Positions 35,101 through 45,196 are shown, counted from the first letter of the stretch. The stretch is 64,000 bases of DNA from Ulva prolifera (GCA_023078555.1 CM041199.1:8003315-8067314), one strand, 5' to 3'. The notes: generated from the letters alone by a model not told the origin. Made by a program: numbers and translations.

Positions 35101-35352
35101 GATGTCGTTTCGGAGAGCACGAATCTCCTCGAGCAATTCATTGTGCAAGTCACGGTGCCTATCCTCACTCTGCTGAAGGGCAATCCTGATGCTGGCTTGC
35201 TGCTCACTCACACGAGAAATAATGCCAGTATGCGTGGTGGCCTGCGCCAACAGTGTCTGAATGGACTGCGTTAACTCAGCGCGTGCAGCTTGTGAGTCCT
35301 GTACAATCGCACGCAGGAGCTCTTGCTGCGACATCTGATGTAGGGCAGCCAT
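32056..35352 (-). CDS. gag: Gypsy Gag with C-terminal aspartic protease-like domain (1098 aa)
   Basis: Gag forms the particle that holds the element RNA. The N-terminus (residues 1-100) is Gln/Leu-rich and predicted coiled coil (QQELLRAIVQDSQAARAELT). The middle is capsid-like (LLRLVRSNFQDKHSELATSL). An RG-rich run (GRGRGRGRGGGRGD) sits where most Gags have a CCHC knuckle; I see no CCHC. The C-terminal third has a retropepsin-like layout: AFDEGAELNTI with Asp919, then ADVVLGLGF (about 1004-1012). The usual D-[ST]-G is D-E-G-A, an unusual catalytic-loop residue. The 70-nt overlap with Pol in the -1 frame suggests a Gag-Pol fusion. The frame is intact. Antisense frames of up to 326 aa are shadows. 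Confidence 0.88.
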   Translation of the reverse strand: MAALHQMSQQELLRAIVQDSQAARAELTQSIQTLLAQATTHTGIISRVSEQQASIRIALQQSEDRHRDLHNELLEEIRALRNDITTLSRAAAAETTAQAESRSVLAAVSARVQALANVSTGSSSSTSAPYASGTSLPPLVTDIDLLDFTSGLPRASSGLPAHHLPVSAVMPPRVPSQASCASPVPVAASKPPAPGAAAIVHAEDTGTRAEAKASLLAAGITSDAAVTELMTMLDSADDEKNPTKRLALAEFWGKTLVDKPLQFVHGVTDVGDWLARAHETSVKFRAFAARLPGVISDRWIHDRLLAMFPVEFHVRLSASSDANRTPDTLLRLVRSNFQDKHSELATSLTVLPDRHMQQPDKLFTRHIDDNVRVYRLHNVRAKLTPALYITLFGGTHRADTLGRVFHTVARKHLLEQGITETSDEYNLGDLEPIRALCHMLDREQAEHSAQPRRAPSVAASAAVAASGSAPTERGTPTGRGRGRGRGRGGGRGDRAPGPVWDQPNANQPVQRDFSPDMLMASDPHMSVNTNALSAHMSTAVVAAVNSHALQHGRSPAVGPTVWPLKDHWEMLAASVEPAAKPSHASVAAATRSRSTVEFSPTARERSYDPEEQPRTISAQPPVEVPLKSLDATAPTPVQDAPSALPIVANKVESAARSGADDRAATAGGRKGRRNKRTKTPSPASASSSHGGTTDALAQNSQDGVIAPPVGAKEVHPARLARKPSACRPNLQADRGDVCDEQDSDTVAARRAHLDEFHREMADRKVPTRVYRAILQSTVTLSLAELAALAVHDRLVTLLVQLAETLREADDAHALDGPRKRVDAVLAAALRRVVTAHAGATPDTMKVLATAISTCADPSGVSARWSKILCSSAEWTKVPGKTTNFKVPFAGMRKCTGFLTSQVPRAGAPNHPQGLKVAFDEGAELNTITKSAWQKHKADWEKGHPAFNDNHDIGKPHGVKMQQPVTLTGFHGDATRHDHMVLIHLRLGCACYPVYCTLVDVAPADVVLGLGFRRKFNAPYPPAYPLSQSMGVTSICLGVPKGYGLYFPKGLQNLFRGRDPADAGFCQILHLQTPWMTWNVTGKRLTPTQLSGAVTDASQ

Positions 35353-35397
35353 GACAATTAATAGCCGTGTCTGGAGTAAGTGATGTTACACTTAGGA

Positions 35398-36207
35398 CTA
35401 GCAGGCCGACTCGCCTGACCCTTCACCACTAGTTGGTTTCAGAGGGTGGTCCTTATAGACTATGAAGTAGTCGCGCTGGGCAGACCTGCCCCAATCACCG
35501 AAACCGATAGGCAACTCCGTTACTCGATCGAACAACTCAGGGCGGCTGCTCCGGATGGACTGCTGCCAATCCTCTGAGAGGCGCACGAAGTTGCGAGGTA
35601 GCGCGGTCCACGTCGCCCAGTCAAATATGCCGTCGGCGTTGACACGGGCGAAAGTTCCCGTCGCTGGAGCCGGGTGTTCGTCGCCTAACGTGGCCGGAGA
35701 CGGCGACTGCCCCACACTCACGCGCGCTGGCGCCGGGGTTGAAGGCGGCTGCTGCGGCTGCGTAGAGCGCAAGTACCGCGGCGCCGACCGCGAACGCTCC
35801 TGCCGCTGAGGCTGAGGCTGCCGACGCTGCTGCGGCGACGGCCGAGAACGCTGCGAGCGCGGCGGCGGCTCCCGCTGCGAGTGCGGCTGCGCAAGCGGCG
35901 GCGAACGCCGACCAGCGAGCTCCCGTGATGGCGGGACCGGTCCAGAGCGCGTGTAATTGCCGCGCCTGTGCGATGACCGAGGGAGTACGCCCACGCTGCG
36001 GAGGTAGCCTCTGTAGTGGTCCAGCTGCTGCTCTGTGGTGGTGCCCCGCTGATCCCAGAGTTGATACTGCGCGAGCTGGGCGTGGAGGAAACGCTGTGCT
36101 TGATCCGGGTGCTGCTGAAGCAGACGGCTGAGCGCGTTCTCCGCGAGATTCTCGCGCGCTGCACAGCACGCGGCTAGGTCAGCGCGGGGCGCGACGCAAG
36201 GGGCCAA
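35398..36207 (-). CDS. Accessory frame upstream of gypsy gag (269 aa), unknown function
   Basis: An open frame between the 5' LTR leader and gag, ending 46 nt before the gag ATG. It starts MAPCVAPRADLAACCAAREN, has a helical N-terminal third (LSRLLQQHPDQAQRFLHAQL), a long Arg/Pro/Gln/Ser-rich middle, and a more ordered tail (FDWATWTALPRNFVRLSEDW, RDYFIVYKDHPL). It is in a different frame from gag. The position is unusual, since most gypsy elements begin with gag. It may be a nucleic-acid-binding accessory protein or an N-terminal Gag piece. No domain is recognised. Overlapping Ala-rich frames on the same strand are less convincing. Confidence 0.5.
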   Translation of the reverse strand: MAPCVAPRADLAACCAARENLAENALSRLLQQHPDQAQRFLHAQLAQYQLWDQRGTTTEQQLDHYRGYLRSVGVLPRSSHRRGNYTRSGPVPPSRELAGRRSPPLAQPHSQREPPPRSQRSRPSPQQRRQPQPQRQERSRSAPRYLRSTQPQQPPSTPAPARVSVGQSPSPATLGDEHPAPATGTFARVNADGIFDWATWTALPRNFVRLSEDWQQSIRSSRPELFDRVTELPIGFGDWGRSAQRDYFIVYKDHPLKPTSGEGSGESAC

Positions 36208-37020
36208 CGCACGCGGTAATCAATAGCTACGGCGAGGCCGCGAGTTAACTGTGTAGCTACAAACGCTCAACAGCCGGTGGCTGGAGCTCGCTAGCACAGA
36301 CGCTATGATAGAAACACGGAGCACAGCTCAACGCGGCACGGAGCACAGCTCGACGCGAGGCACAATGCAAGGTTAGTTTGTGCGTGTTGTGATGCAAGTG
36401 TAGTATGATACCTTGATGCTCGTGTGCACAGGTACCGATGTCAGGGTGCCACCGTGACGCTGCTATCACAAGTAATAGGGTTCAATGATGACCCCTATGC
36501 GATGACACCTAGATTACGGTGCGAGTGAGCGTGCGGTAATGCACAGCAGTGCGGCAAGCACAATGATGCACAACAAAGGCTGCAACAATCACAGATGTTT
36601 GCAGTGTCAATGCGTTTGTATGATTCGTGACAAATCGAGGCAGGTGAGGCTAACGGGGCTCGATGAGAGAGCACGTCGAGCGCCCGGGCCAGCCGTACAC
36701 ACTGCACTCGAGGACTCTAGGAACAAGTGAACACGCAGGGCAGCTGCTAAATCGACAGATCTATGCAGTGCGTGCAGCGGTTCACGGCGCGGCGATGCTA
36801 GCGGACGCGGGTGCGTGCACAAGAAGGTCGGGTGTGCGGCTCGATCGACTCTCGCTCGCTACTCAGCAACGCATACCTGGACGAGCAGCATCTGATTGTT
36901 TGAAAGGTCCTGGCATGTTGTAATTTTCTCTTGTAGCTCCACCAAACCTGCTCAGAGACTACTCAAAAATTCAGAAGGAATCGACCTCCGGTCACACAAA
37001 CAGCGATCGCATACGCACTT
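36208..37020 (-). other. Gypsy leader, non-coding
   Basis: Sequence between the primer-binding site and the accessory frame; no supported frame. Confidence 0.5.
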
Positions 37021-37037
37021 TCAAGTTCCAGCCACCA
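37021..37037 (-). other. Primer-binding site of the gypsy element
   Basis: On the minus strand TGGTGGCTGGAACTTGA begins a few bases after the 5' LTR. Its complement ends in CCA, as a tRNA 3' end would. I cannot say which tRNA. Confidence 0.7.
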
Positions 37038-37041
37038 AAAA

Positions 37042-37263
37042 GCCGAGCTTCCTCAAGGATGAGAAGGCTTATGAGCACTGCAACTACATCAAGCAGAGCA
37101 GAGACAAGCGTGCGTCAGAGCTGATGGCACGGCTGAGCGCACAGTCGCGCATGCATGCATGTGCAGACGGATGCACGCAGCGTGAGTGCATTTGCGCGCA
37201 GCTGCGCTGGCTCGAGCAATGCTAGCAACGAGCATGGCTCAGTTACATAGCTAGGCCACGACA
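37042..37263 (-). repeat. 5' LTR of the gypsy element
   Basis: 222 bp, apparently identical to 27831-28052. On the opposite (plus) strand it is open in one frame for about 60 codons (SFLKDEKAYEHCNYIKQSRD...), probably by chance. Confidence 0.85.
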
Positions 37264-37512
37264 GTCGGCCAATGTCTGTGCGCAGACACGGCGGGCATTC
37301 CACTGTTCTGCCGGCGCTCAGACTGCGGTCAAAGCGCAGGCATCATTTAGCTCTCTCGTAGTATATTGTTGTTAGAAACAATTCGAGAAGCTTGTTTTAA
37401 TGATCAGCGCTGAGAAAAGCGAACGTGTTCGCTTATTTTCTCAACCTGTTTGCTTGCGAGCAATCCCACCGGTTAGTTGCTGCGCGCGACAAACAACCAT
37501 CTGTCCTGATGC

Positions 37513-40500
37513 ATGATGTCTCTCTCGAACGCCAACTCCAACGCCAACTCTCCTCGCGAGGAGAGGCGTGACGACGCTGGCCAGCAGCCTCTCGTCGACA
37601 GGGACGCTGACCAGCAACTCCCTGACGGAGAACAGCCTGCGGGTATGTTGCTCCGGGGCGGCCGAATTGTCCGGCCACGACCCTCTTCCCACACTGGGCA
37701 GAGCAGCCAGCAGGTGACTCTTTCCTCTCATGTTGTGAACGATCCTGGTCACACTGAGTCACTCATATCACTCGAAACGTTAACCGAGGCGCTGCGTGCA
37801 TCTCGGGGGCGTAGCGAACCTGATTTGACTAAAGGGAAATTGCCTGAGTGGACTCACAAGACTGAAAGCTTCGTTGCGTACGAACAGAAAGTCTTTTTGT
37901 GGTTAGGTCAGTTCGAGTTAGATCATCTGTTGCAGCACGCACCGTCTGCGGACGAACAGCGTGTTCACGCTAGGGCGAGGACACATGTCCTAATGTCTTT
38001 GCCTGACGCGGATAGGACGACTGTCTATCGCATGTCGCACTTGTGTGAAGCATGGTCTTAATTGACTGCCAAGTACAGACCTAGCACTGAAGCCGAAATC
38101 CACAGACTGTGGAGTCGGTTTAATTCTTTGTCACAAAACAATAAAGATGTCGCGACATATTGTGGTGATGTGATGAGTGTTTACACTCAACTGGAGGCAC
38201 TAGGTGCCGATGTGGGCCAGCGATGGCTAAGATTGAAACTGTTAGAGGTGGGGGAGGAGTTCAATGCTGTGCGCGGCGAAGTACAACACTCCTCCCCTCA
38301 TGTGATAATATCGCGTTTGACTGAGCATGCTGATTTGCTCAAACAACAGCGGTCGCTGCAGGCTAGGTCTGGGGCGCCTGCGGGCAAACCAGGCCATGGC
38401 TGGCGCAAGCAGCACCGTGGTGATGGCCCTGTGGTCGCTGCTCTCGCAGCTGGCCAGGCTCCTCGCGAGGAGACCAGGACCTGTTTTTTCTGCAAGAAGA
38501 AGGGACATTTGCGTGCGAACTGCCCCCAACGCAAACAGGCTGCGGCCAAAGATGTTTGCACTGTAGAAATGCCTGACAAGTATCCACAGCCGGACGCGTC
38601 CATGCCGTGGAACATCATTGTTGATAGTGGGTCGGACATGCATATAGTAGGAAATCGGGAAATGTTCACTGAGTACGGCCCATGTCAGAAAGTTGCCAAT
38701 CTCGCGGGACCAGGGCAGCTTTCTATCATGGGCAGGGGAACCATTCAGGTGAACCTGGGTGCTTATGTGGACAAGCATGGGAACATGCATCCACTGGATG
38801 TGGAAATCCCTGGTGTTTACTATGCTCCTGAATGTCCGTACAACCTGCTCAGCACGATGGGTCTTAGACACGAGCAGATGTTCTTAGACACGCGTAGGAA
38901 TGTGTTGTATGTCCCTGGTCTGGGTGATATGGCTACCGACGTAGAAGATAGCGTCAAATATCAAGAACTAGTTGTAGACGGTCATCCTGTCTTTGCTTTT
39001 AAAATGGCAGTAGATACAAAACCTATTCTCGTCGGTGCGCCTGTCAATAGGGGGGTAGTCTGGTCTAACCAGAGCAGTCCGACCTGAGTTATTGAGGATC
39101 AACAGCAGTGGCATCATGTGGCGGTCGCGGCCATTGACCTGAAGCGACCCAATGCTGGGGGAGCTGAGGTCCCGCATGATGCATACTTGCTGGAACCTGC
39201 TTTTCTAGCACACTTGTCCTTTCATCAGTCCAATTGGGTTCTTAAACGCATGCAATCTAACAGTGAATTTTATGGTCATTTGAATTTGGATGTCGATTCC
39301 GAGCCATTGGGGAATCGGTGTCACGGCTGCAGAATTGGCAAAGTGCCTGCGGGTAACTTCTCTGCCAATGATCGTGAGCTCATGGGTCAGGCCAAGTGGC
39401 CTGGTGAGCAACTGCATGCCGATTTAGCTGGTCCTGTCTCTCCAGTAGGAATTGGTGGTGTGAAATATGTTTTGTTTGTGATGTGTGCCTTTACCCGTTA
39501 TACTTTCGTGGTCGGTCTGCGCAAAAATAGTGAGGCTGCGGCCATGATCTCTTACATTATTGAACGCATTCGGGTGAATGTGGTGAAGCCAGGTGAATGT
39601 GGTGAACCGGGTGTGCGCATCCTACACACCGACAAAGGGGGGGAGTTTATGGTCGCGGCCTTAAAACTCTACCTCTAGCGTCGTGGCATTACTCACCGCT
39701 TGACCCCCACAGCCGCTCATCGCTGTAATGGCATGATCGAGGGGAGGATCGGAGTGGCCTTTGAGTCACTCCGTGCTGTGCTGCTCGCGAGCGGCCTGCC
39801 TCTGTTCCTGTGGATAGAATGCCTCGCCAGCGTTGTCCATGGTCACAATCTCACGCCGTCGTCGGCATTGTACCATGACAAACTGGCGAGCATCCTCAAG
39901 GGCCTGAAAGCTCAGCATGCTGTCAATGCGTCTGCGGACGTTGACGAAGCTGAGAAGAGCCTGGGGAAGGGAAAGCGCATGAAAAAGGCCGAGCGCGATA
40001 AGTTGAGGGATGAGGAGAAACGCAAGTACAAGTTGCTTGCGACGACAGAATTAGATGAGTTTTTAGTGCGGTCTTGTGATAAGGATATCATTCCTTACAT
40101 GGCCTTTTTCAGAGACACCTCCGTTGAGGTGTTCCAAGATCTGCTGCGGCAGCAGCGTCCGTGGGGGGTTGAGGTGTATGCATACCCCAGGGATGACAAG
40201 CTGCGGAAGTTGTCCCCCCGGGGTGTGCCTGCATACTGGATCGGGGCTGGGTTAGGCCCCGGCATGCAGCGTGTGTACGCCCAGGATGTTCCTGGGGGTA
40301 GTGTTTTTGTTGTGCGTCAAGTGATGTGCACTGCGGATCAGATGATCCGGCACGTACGCAAGTACGATGCGTCCGCCGTTGTGGACAAGAGAGAACCTGA
40401 GGAGTTTGCGAACTCCTACACGGTTGCTTTCGAGGGGGACAATGAGGGTGAGCGTGTGACTGATGCCGATGTCCCTCCTTTCGCGGCAGAGCACACGTAT

Positions 40501-43076
40501 GATGGGGGAGTGTTGCGCCGTCTGCGTGACCAGCTTCACACCCCCCCTGGTCATGGCAGGGTTCCTGTCATGGAAATGACTTTCCGGCAGGACAACCCTG
40601 AGCCCAGTCCTGCTGTGTACTCCCCGCGATTTGGACCTGGCTCCTCTGCGGAGATTATCCGGCGTGACCCTGCTAGGGCAACGCCGGAGATAGCCAGAGC
40701 AGCTTTGCATCGCACGCGTGCAATGTCCAGAGCTGCTGCTCACCCTGACGTCCTTGTCCCCCATCGTGTGCGCGGCGAAGTGCATCACTCTGTCGCCACG
40801 CCCTCCCGCACTGCGCAGTATGTTGTGACGCGCAACGCTGTGTTGCACGACCCTGGTGTAGAAGTTGCGTTCCCTGTTCAAGTGTCTGTCAGTGCGTCTG
40901 ATGATGACATGGATGAGGACGACGACGGTCCTGGCATCTATGATGATGACGACGAACAGCGCATGGACTACACCGTCTCAGATGATGAAACAGCTGCCGC
41001 TCATCAGAATCTGGAGGCTCAGCGGGTCCGTTCTGGGTGTAATTCGGCAGCGGCCTCAGCATCTGGCGCGGGGGCAGTTGCTCAGCCCTTGCGAGGAGCT
41101 GAGGCGCCGAGGCCCTTTTGGGAGGATGAGCCAGATGAGGTGGAGACCGGATCCGAATTAGGGGGAGAGGATCCGGACCCCTCAGCCGCAGTTGGGGTTG
41201 ATTTGCTTGACGAGGTGAGGGCCATTCCAGCCGCCTTGCCTCGTATTAAAATCAATCCTCTTGTACGCAGACGCCTTGTTCCATTGGCTGCGGATGTAGC
41301 AGCTGTACAAATGCATGAGCCTGCGGGCTCTGACATTGCTAGTAGTGAAACAGTTGTAGCTGCTATTGATGTTTCAGCTTGCGATCAGGACACATCAGCC
41401 GCGGCTGACTGTGGAGTGTCCTGTGCAGGCCTGAAGCCTCAGCATGTGGAGTCTGGTGAGCAGCAGAATGCTCAGCGTCGTGGGTCGCGCAGAGCAGCTG
41501 CCGCCAGGAAGCAGAAGGCCTCCGACCCTGATATGCCTTCTTTGAAGGAAGCGCTCGCGAGTGCTGACAGGGATGCATGGCTGCGTGCCATGCAGGAGGA
41601 GGTAGATGCACTGGGTGAGCACGGAACCTTCGGGTTGTGCTATCTGCCTGCGGGCAAACGGGCTATCTCGGGCAAATGGGTGCTTAAGATTAAGCGTGGG
41701 CCTGCGGGGGAGATTCAGCGCTATAAGGCACGTTATGTAGCGCGTGGTTTTTCTCAGGTAGAAGGAATTGACTTTTTTGAGACTTGGTCTCCTGTTGGTA
41801 GTTATGCGACACTGCGTGTGTTGCTGTCAGTTGCTGCTCAGGAAGATTTGGAGATTAGACATATAGACATTCAGTGCGCTTTTCTGAATGGTGAGTTAGA
41901 AGAAGAAGTGTTCGTTGAACAGCCCCCGTTCTTCACTGACGGGACATCACATGTATGGCGATTGCATAAAACCTTGTATGGCCTGAAGCAAGCCGCTCGC
42001 GAGTGGCATAAAGCTTTAATAAAGGTCTTAGCTGAGATGGGATTTGTGTGCGCACAAAGTGATCCCGGACTGTATGTTAGAACATCTGGTCGCTGCTTTA
42101 TTTTCTTGTGGGTCGATGACTTGTTCATTCGCACTAGCTCTGCGGGGCTGCAGGAACTTGTCGATGTCATTCTCACGAAATTCGAAGGCAGAGACCTCGG
42201 TGAACTCGCATGGGCACTTGGCACAGAGATCATGCGTGATCGCAAGGCCAAAACAATCATCATGACACAACGAAATAAAATTCGAAACTTGCTTGAAAAG
42301 TACAGTATGTCTGACCGTCGCAATCTCCCACTCCCTTAGTGCCGCGGCAACAACTAAGGAGTGCGAAAGAGCATCCTGACCTGGAGAAAGCCAGTGCTGC
42401 TGAGCATTCCAGGTTCATGAGTGCTGTAGGAAGTATCCAGTATATTGCAGGAGTGACACGACCTGACCTGAGCTATGTGGCACATGCCCTGGCCCGGCAC
42501 ATGTCTAGTAGTCTGAAGGAACATTGGTCTGCCGTGCAACATGTTCTGAGATACCTGCAGTCGACAAAGAATTTAGGAATAAAATTTATAGGCTCTGAGG
42601 GACACGGGTGTTTGTTAGAGGCTTATTCAGATGCAGATTTCGCGAACTCTGCTGATCTGAAAAGCGTGTCTGGTATGGTTATTCGGGTGCATGGGAACTG
42701 TGTTCTCTGGCGTTCGAAGAAGCAGAGTATAGTGGCTGGGGATACAACAGAGGCTGAACTCATCGCGATGAGTGCAACAGCCAACGAGTTAATGTGGGTG
42801 AAGCAGTTGCTTCTCGATTTGAAACTCGTCCCACATAAGCCGACTCTGTGGGGTGACAATAAGAGTGCCAACATCTTGGCTGTGAATGCTGTGTCCACTG
42901 ACAGATCCAAGCACATTCGTGTGCGGCACTTGCGGGTGCGGGAATATGTCCAGATGGATAAACTTAAGGTAGCATGGGTAGGCACTGTTGATCAGTTAGC
43001 GGATGTGTTTACTAAAGTGCTGCCCGGACCTGCTTTGCTAGAAGTTCGTAATAAACTCCAGCTAGTGGAGACGTAG
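37513..43076 (+). pseudogene. Copia Gag-Pol with four stop codons and one frameshift
   Basis: Reading frame 1 runs from ATG 37513 through Gag (KLPEWTHKTESFVAYEQKVF), a CCHC knuckle at about 38482-38523 (CFFCKKKGHLRANC), protease (IIVDSGSDMHIVG, near 38623), GAG-pre-integrase (GHLNLD...CHGC), integrase core (LHADLAGP, HTDKGGEF, NGMIEGRIG), RT (KWVLKIKRG, WVDDLF at about 42108-42126) and, after a shift at about 42339, RNase H (AYSDADFANS, TEAELIAMSA, KHIRVRHLRVREYV). Stops are TAA at 38059, TGA at 39085, TAG at 39676 and TAG at 42337. Copia order (integrase before RT) is clear. Each stop is one C-to-T step from CAA, CGA or CAG. The copy cannot make full Pol without readthrough. Confidence 0.93.
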
Positions 43077-43084
43077 CAGGGTTT

Positions 43085-43093
43085 ATGGGGGAG
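43085..43093 (+). other. Polypurine tract of the copia element
   Basis: ATGGGGGAG lies directly before the right LTR and serves as the plus-strand primer site. Confidence 0.7.
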
Positions 43094-43441
43094 TGTCACA
43101 ATGCATGAGCCTGCGGGCAGCAGCGTGGTGACAGGTGCACCCATGCACGGACGATCCGCGGATCCAGCGTAGGGGTAAGCCGCCAGTTAGGATTGTCTCG
43201 ATGTAGTGAGAGAGATCGTGCGAGGGTTTCCCGCCGTAACCTTGAGTGTTCAGTGTGCATATAAGCATGTGCACACTGAGGTCTGTAACCATTCTCTTTA
43301 CTGTTTCCCGGTACTAGCACTTCTCCTCAGCATCTCTCGGTTCTACCTCTGTGCGCAGCAGGTATGAGATGCTGGCTGTCCTGACCTGACCTGAACAAGG
43401 ACTGCGCGTCCTGACCTGCACAAATGATAGCTTTTCTAACA
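43094..43441 (+). repeat. Right LTR of the copia element
   Basis: 348 bp, TGTCACA...CTAACA, 347/348 identical by eye to the left LTR, followed by the CCTGG duplication. Confidence 0.95.
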
Positions 43442-43446
43442 CCTGG

Positions 43447-45100
43447 GTGATGTGCACTTCGGCCTGCATCATGCAGTGCACGTGGACCGGCAAGATGCGC
43501 TCGTCGTGTACATTCCTCGCGTGGCGTGTTCACGTCCTTGAAAATCGGCACATTACTGACACTCTTTCACCAATGATGTACTCGTCAGGCGTAGGCTACA
43601 AGTGCTGTTATACCACAATGATGTACAGTTGGTGCACACGACATGCGATAGCAGCTACCCGGTCATGCGGTCCGTGTGTAGGCTGCAGCTGCTTAACATG
43701 ATCTTCTATTGTACGGACAATAGTTATTGCCGATCATATCAGGCCACTCTGGCACTAGTGTCCGTGCAGTCGCACTGGTATCCGCTGAGGTACCCGGCTC
43801 TCCGGAACATGGCACAGTCAACACAGGTATACATTATGTGCACTTACTAACGCTGAACATGCGGAGCAGCTATGCAGAGTGTTTGACACGTTGCGCAGCC
43901 AGCTGCACTGCGCGTGCCAACACGGCATCAGAGTTGTTGACCACGGCACGACGAAACAGCAGCGACACCGACAAATAACCAGACAAATTGCTGCTGAATA
44001 CAGCCTGTTGTGCTTAATGATGTTCTTGAGCAGGGCTGAGCATGACGATGTGTACACTGCGGACAAGACGGAACGTACAGCTGCAAATACAATGTCTGCA
44101 TATGCACGATCGTGCATCCCCAGTCACAGTCAGCAAAGTATTGCTTTTTTTTAGCTGCTACCAGTGCAGCACATATGTGCATCGTGCCTTCACAGCACAA
44201 CCGACGGCGTGTAGCCGTACGTCGCAGATCGACACTGCACGATCACAAGCATTCGACATTATGCTATGCCTACCGCAAGAGGACTAGCTGTAGATGAGAG
44301 AAATGCAATCGACATAACAGTGCCTTGAGCGGACTTTCTCATGTCTGCCGACGTTCACCTGCCACTTGTCGTCAGCGTTGACCGTCAAATCAATTACTAT
44401 CGTTGATTGAAACACTGGCTCAATCTTTGATCTGTCCTTTGATGTATACTCTGCGCAACAGTGACGAGCACAACCAGAAGGTCACACTTCCGCGAGCAAA
44501 CCAGTATTGGCGTAACAAAACCACAATGGAGCGCAGTGAGCGCCTCGTTCAGCAAACAGTAATATGCAGGTAGCAATGTGACGCGATTTCACCTTCGTTG
44601 AGTGTCATGCTTCTGTTATCGAGTTGACATTTCAGACGACGCCGCGACTCTGCTGCGCACTTGTCGTGCTTGTGCAGAATGGTATGCAGCGAAAGCTGTA
44701 GAGGCCTGATAGCATAGTACTCTACAACAATCACAGACGTATAGAGTTGTACATTGCCGTCGCGGATCAGGCGAAAATGAGTCTGGTTTCCGCGAACGTG
44801 AACGTCTACCGCGCCATTTGTAACACGCTGACAGCATCACCTCGAGTACATCGTGTTCGCGGATCTCGGAATCGAACAACTGATAGATGCCGTATGCTTG
44901 AAGAATGTGTTGATATCGCAATCAGTCCTAGCGTACAGCAACGGCTCGACGAAATTGCGCTGCCAACAGCAGGCTACTGATGGCAGGCAACCCGAAACGA
45001 GCAAACTAAAACTGAAAACTGAAAAAGGGGCACATTAGCTGAAATGTGCTGTTCGTGTACACTTGCTAGCAGCTTGCGCGGTCGTGGCGTGGGTCAAAAA
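43447..45100. other. No recognisable gene
   Basis: Just after the copia insertion, a plus-strand frame (DVHFGLHHAVHVDRQDALVV, 43448-43535) looks protein-like and may be the remnant of whatever the copia element broke. Otherwise only short frames occur. Confidence 0.3.
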
Positions 45101-45124
45101 TGTGCTCGACAAGTACACCAGCCA

Positions 45125-45196
45125 CGGAACTGTACACTTCGGTGGATCCACCGAAGTGTACAGTTCCGCGCTCCGACGCTCGAGCGTCGGAGCGCG
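45125..45196. repeat. Two overlapping perfect palindromes (44 bp and 30 bp)
   Basis: 45125-45168 is a perfect 44-bp palindrome centred on GGATCC. 45167-45196 is a perfect 30-bp palindrome centred on CTCGAG. They share two bases and neither has a spacer. Confidence 0.95.

Larger units (their letters stand above)
27832..37263 (-). mobile_element. Ty3/gypsy LTR retrotransposon, apparently intact, with PHD finger in Pol
   Basis: Flanking LTR copies of about 222 bp look identical. The minus-strand order is 5' LTR (37263-37042), primer-binding site (37037-37021), a leader frame, Gag-protease, Pol, then the 3' LTR (28052-27831). Flanking pentamers ATCGG (27827-27831) and GTCGG (37264-37268) may be a target duplication with one change. 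The LTR starts TGTCGTGG on the minus strand but ends ...GCTCGG, not CA. No clear purine tract precedes the 3' LTR. It lies in the copia leader and so inserted after it. Two full-length frames without stops and identical LTRs suggest a recent insertion. Confidence 0.9.
26992..43441 (+). mobile_element. Ty1/copia LTR retrotransposon, complete but mutated, hosting a nested gypsy element
   Basis: The element has two 348-bp LTRs, a 5-bp target duplication CCTGG (26987-26991 and 43442-43446), a primer-binding site starting TGGTATC right after the left LTR, a purine tract before the right LTR, and a copia-order Gag-protease-integrase-RT-RNase H frame. About 9.4 kb of its leader region is a gypsy element on the other strand. 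Without that, the copia copy is about 7 kb. The coding region has in-frame stops at about 38059, 39085, 39676 and 42337 and a frameshift at the last, so this copy is not autonomous. Confidence 0.92.

Noticed and set aside
37513..43076. Genetic-code reassignment to explain the copia stops
   Set aside because: All three stop codons occur, together with a frameshift, and the gypsy frames, more than 2,400 codons in total, use normal stops. Mutation is simpler.
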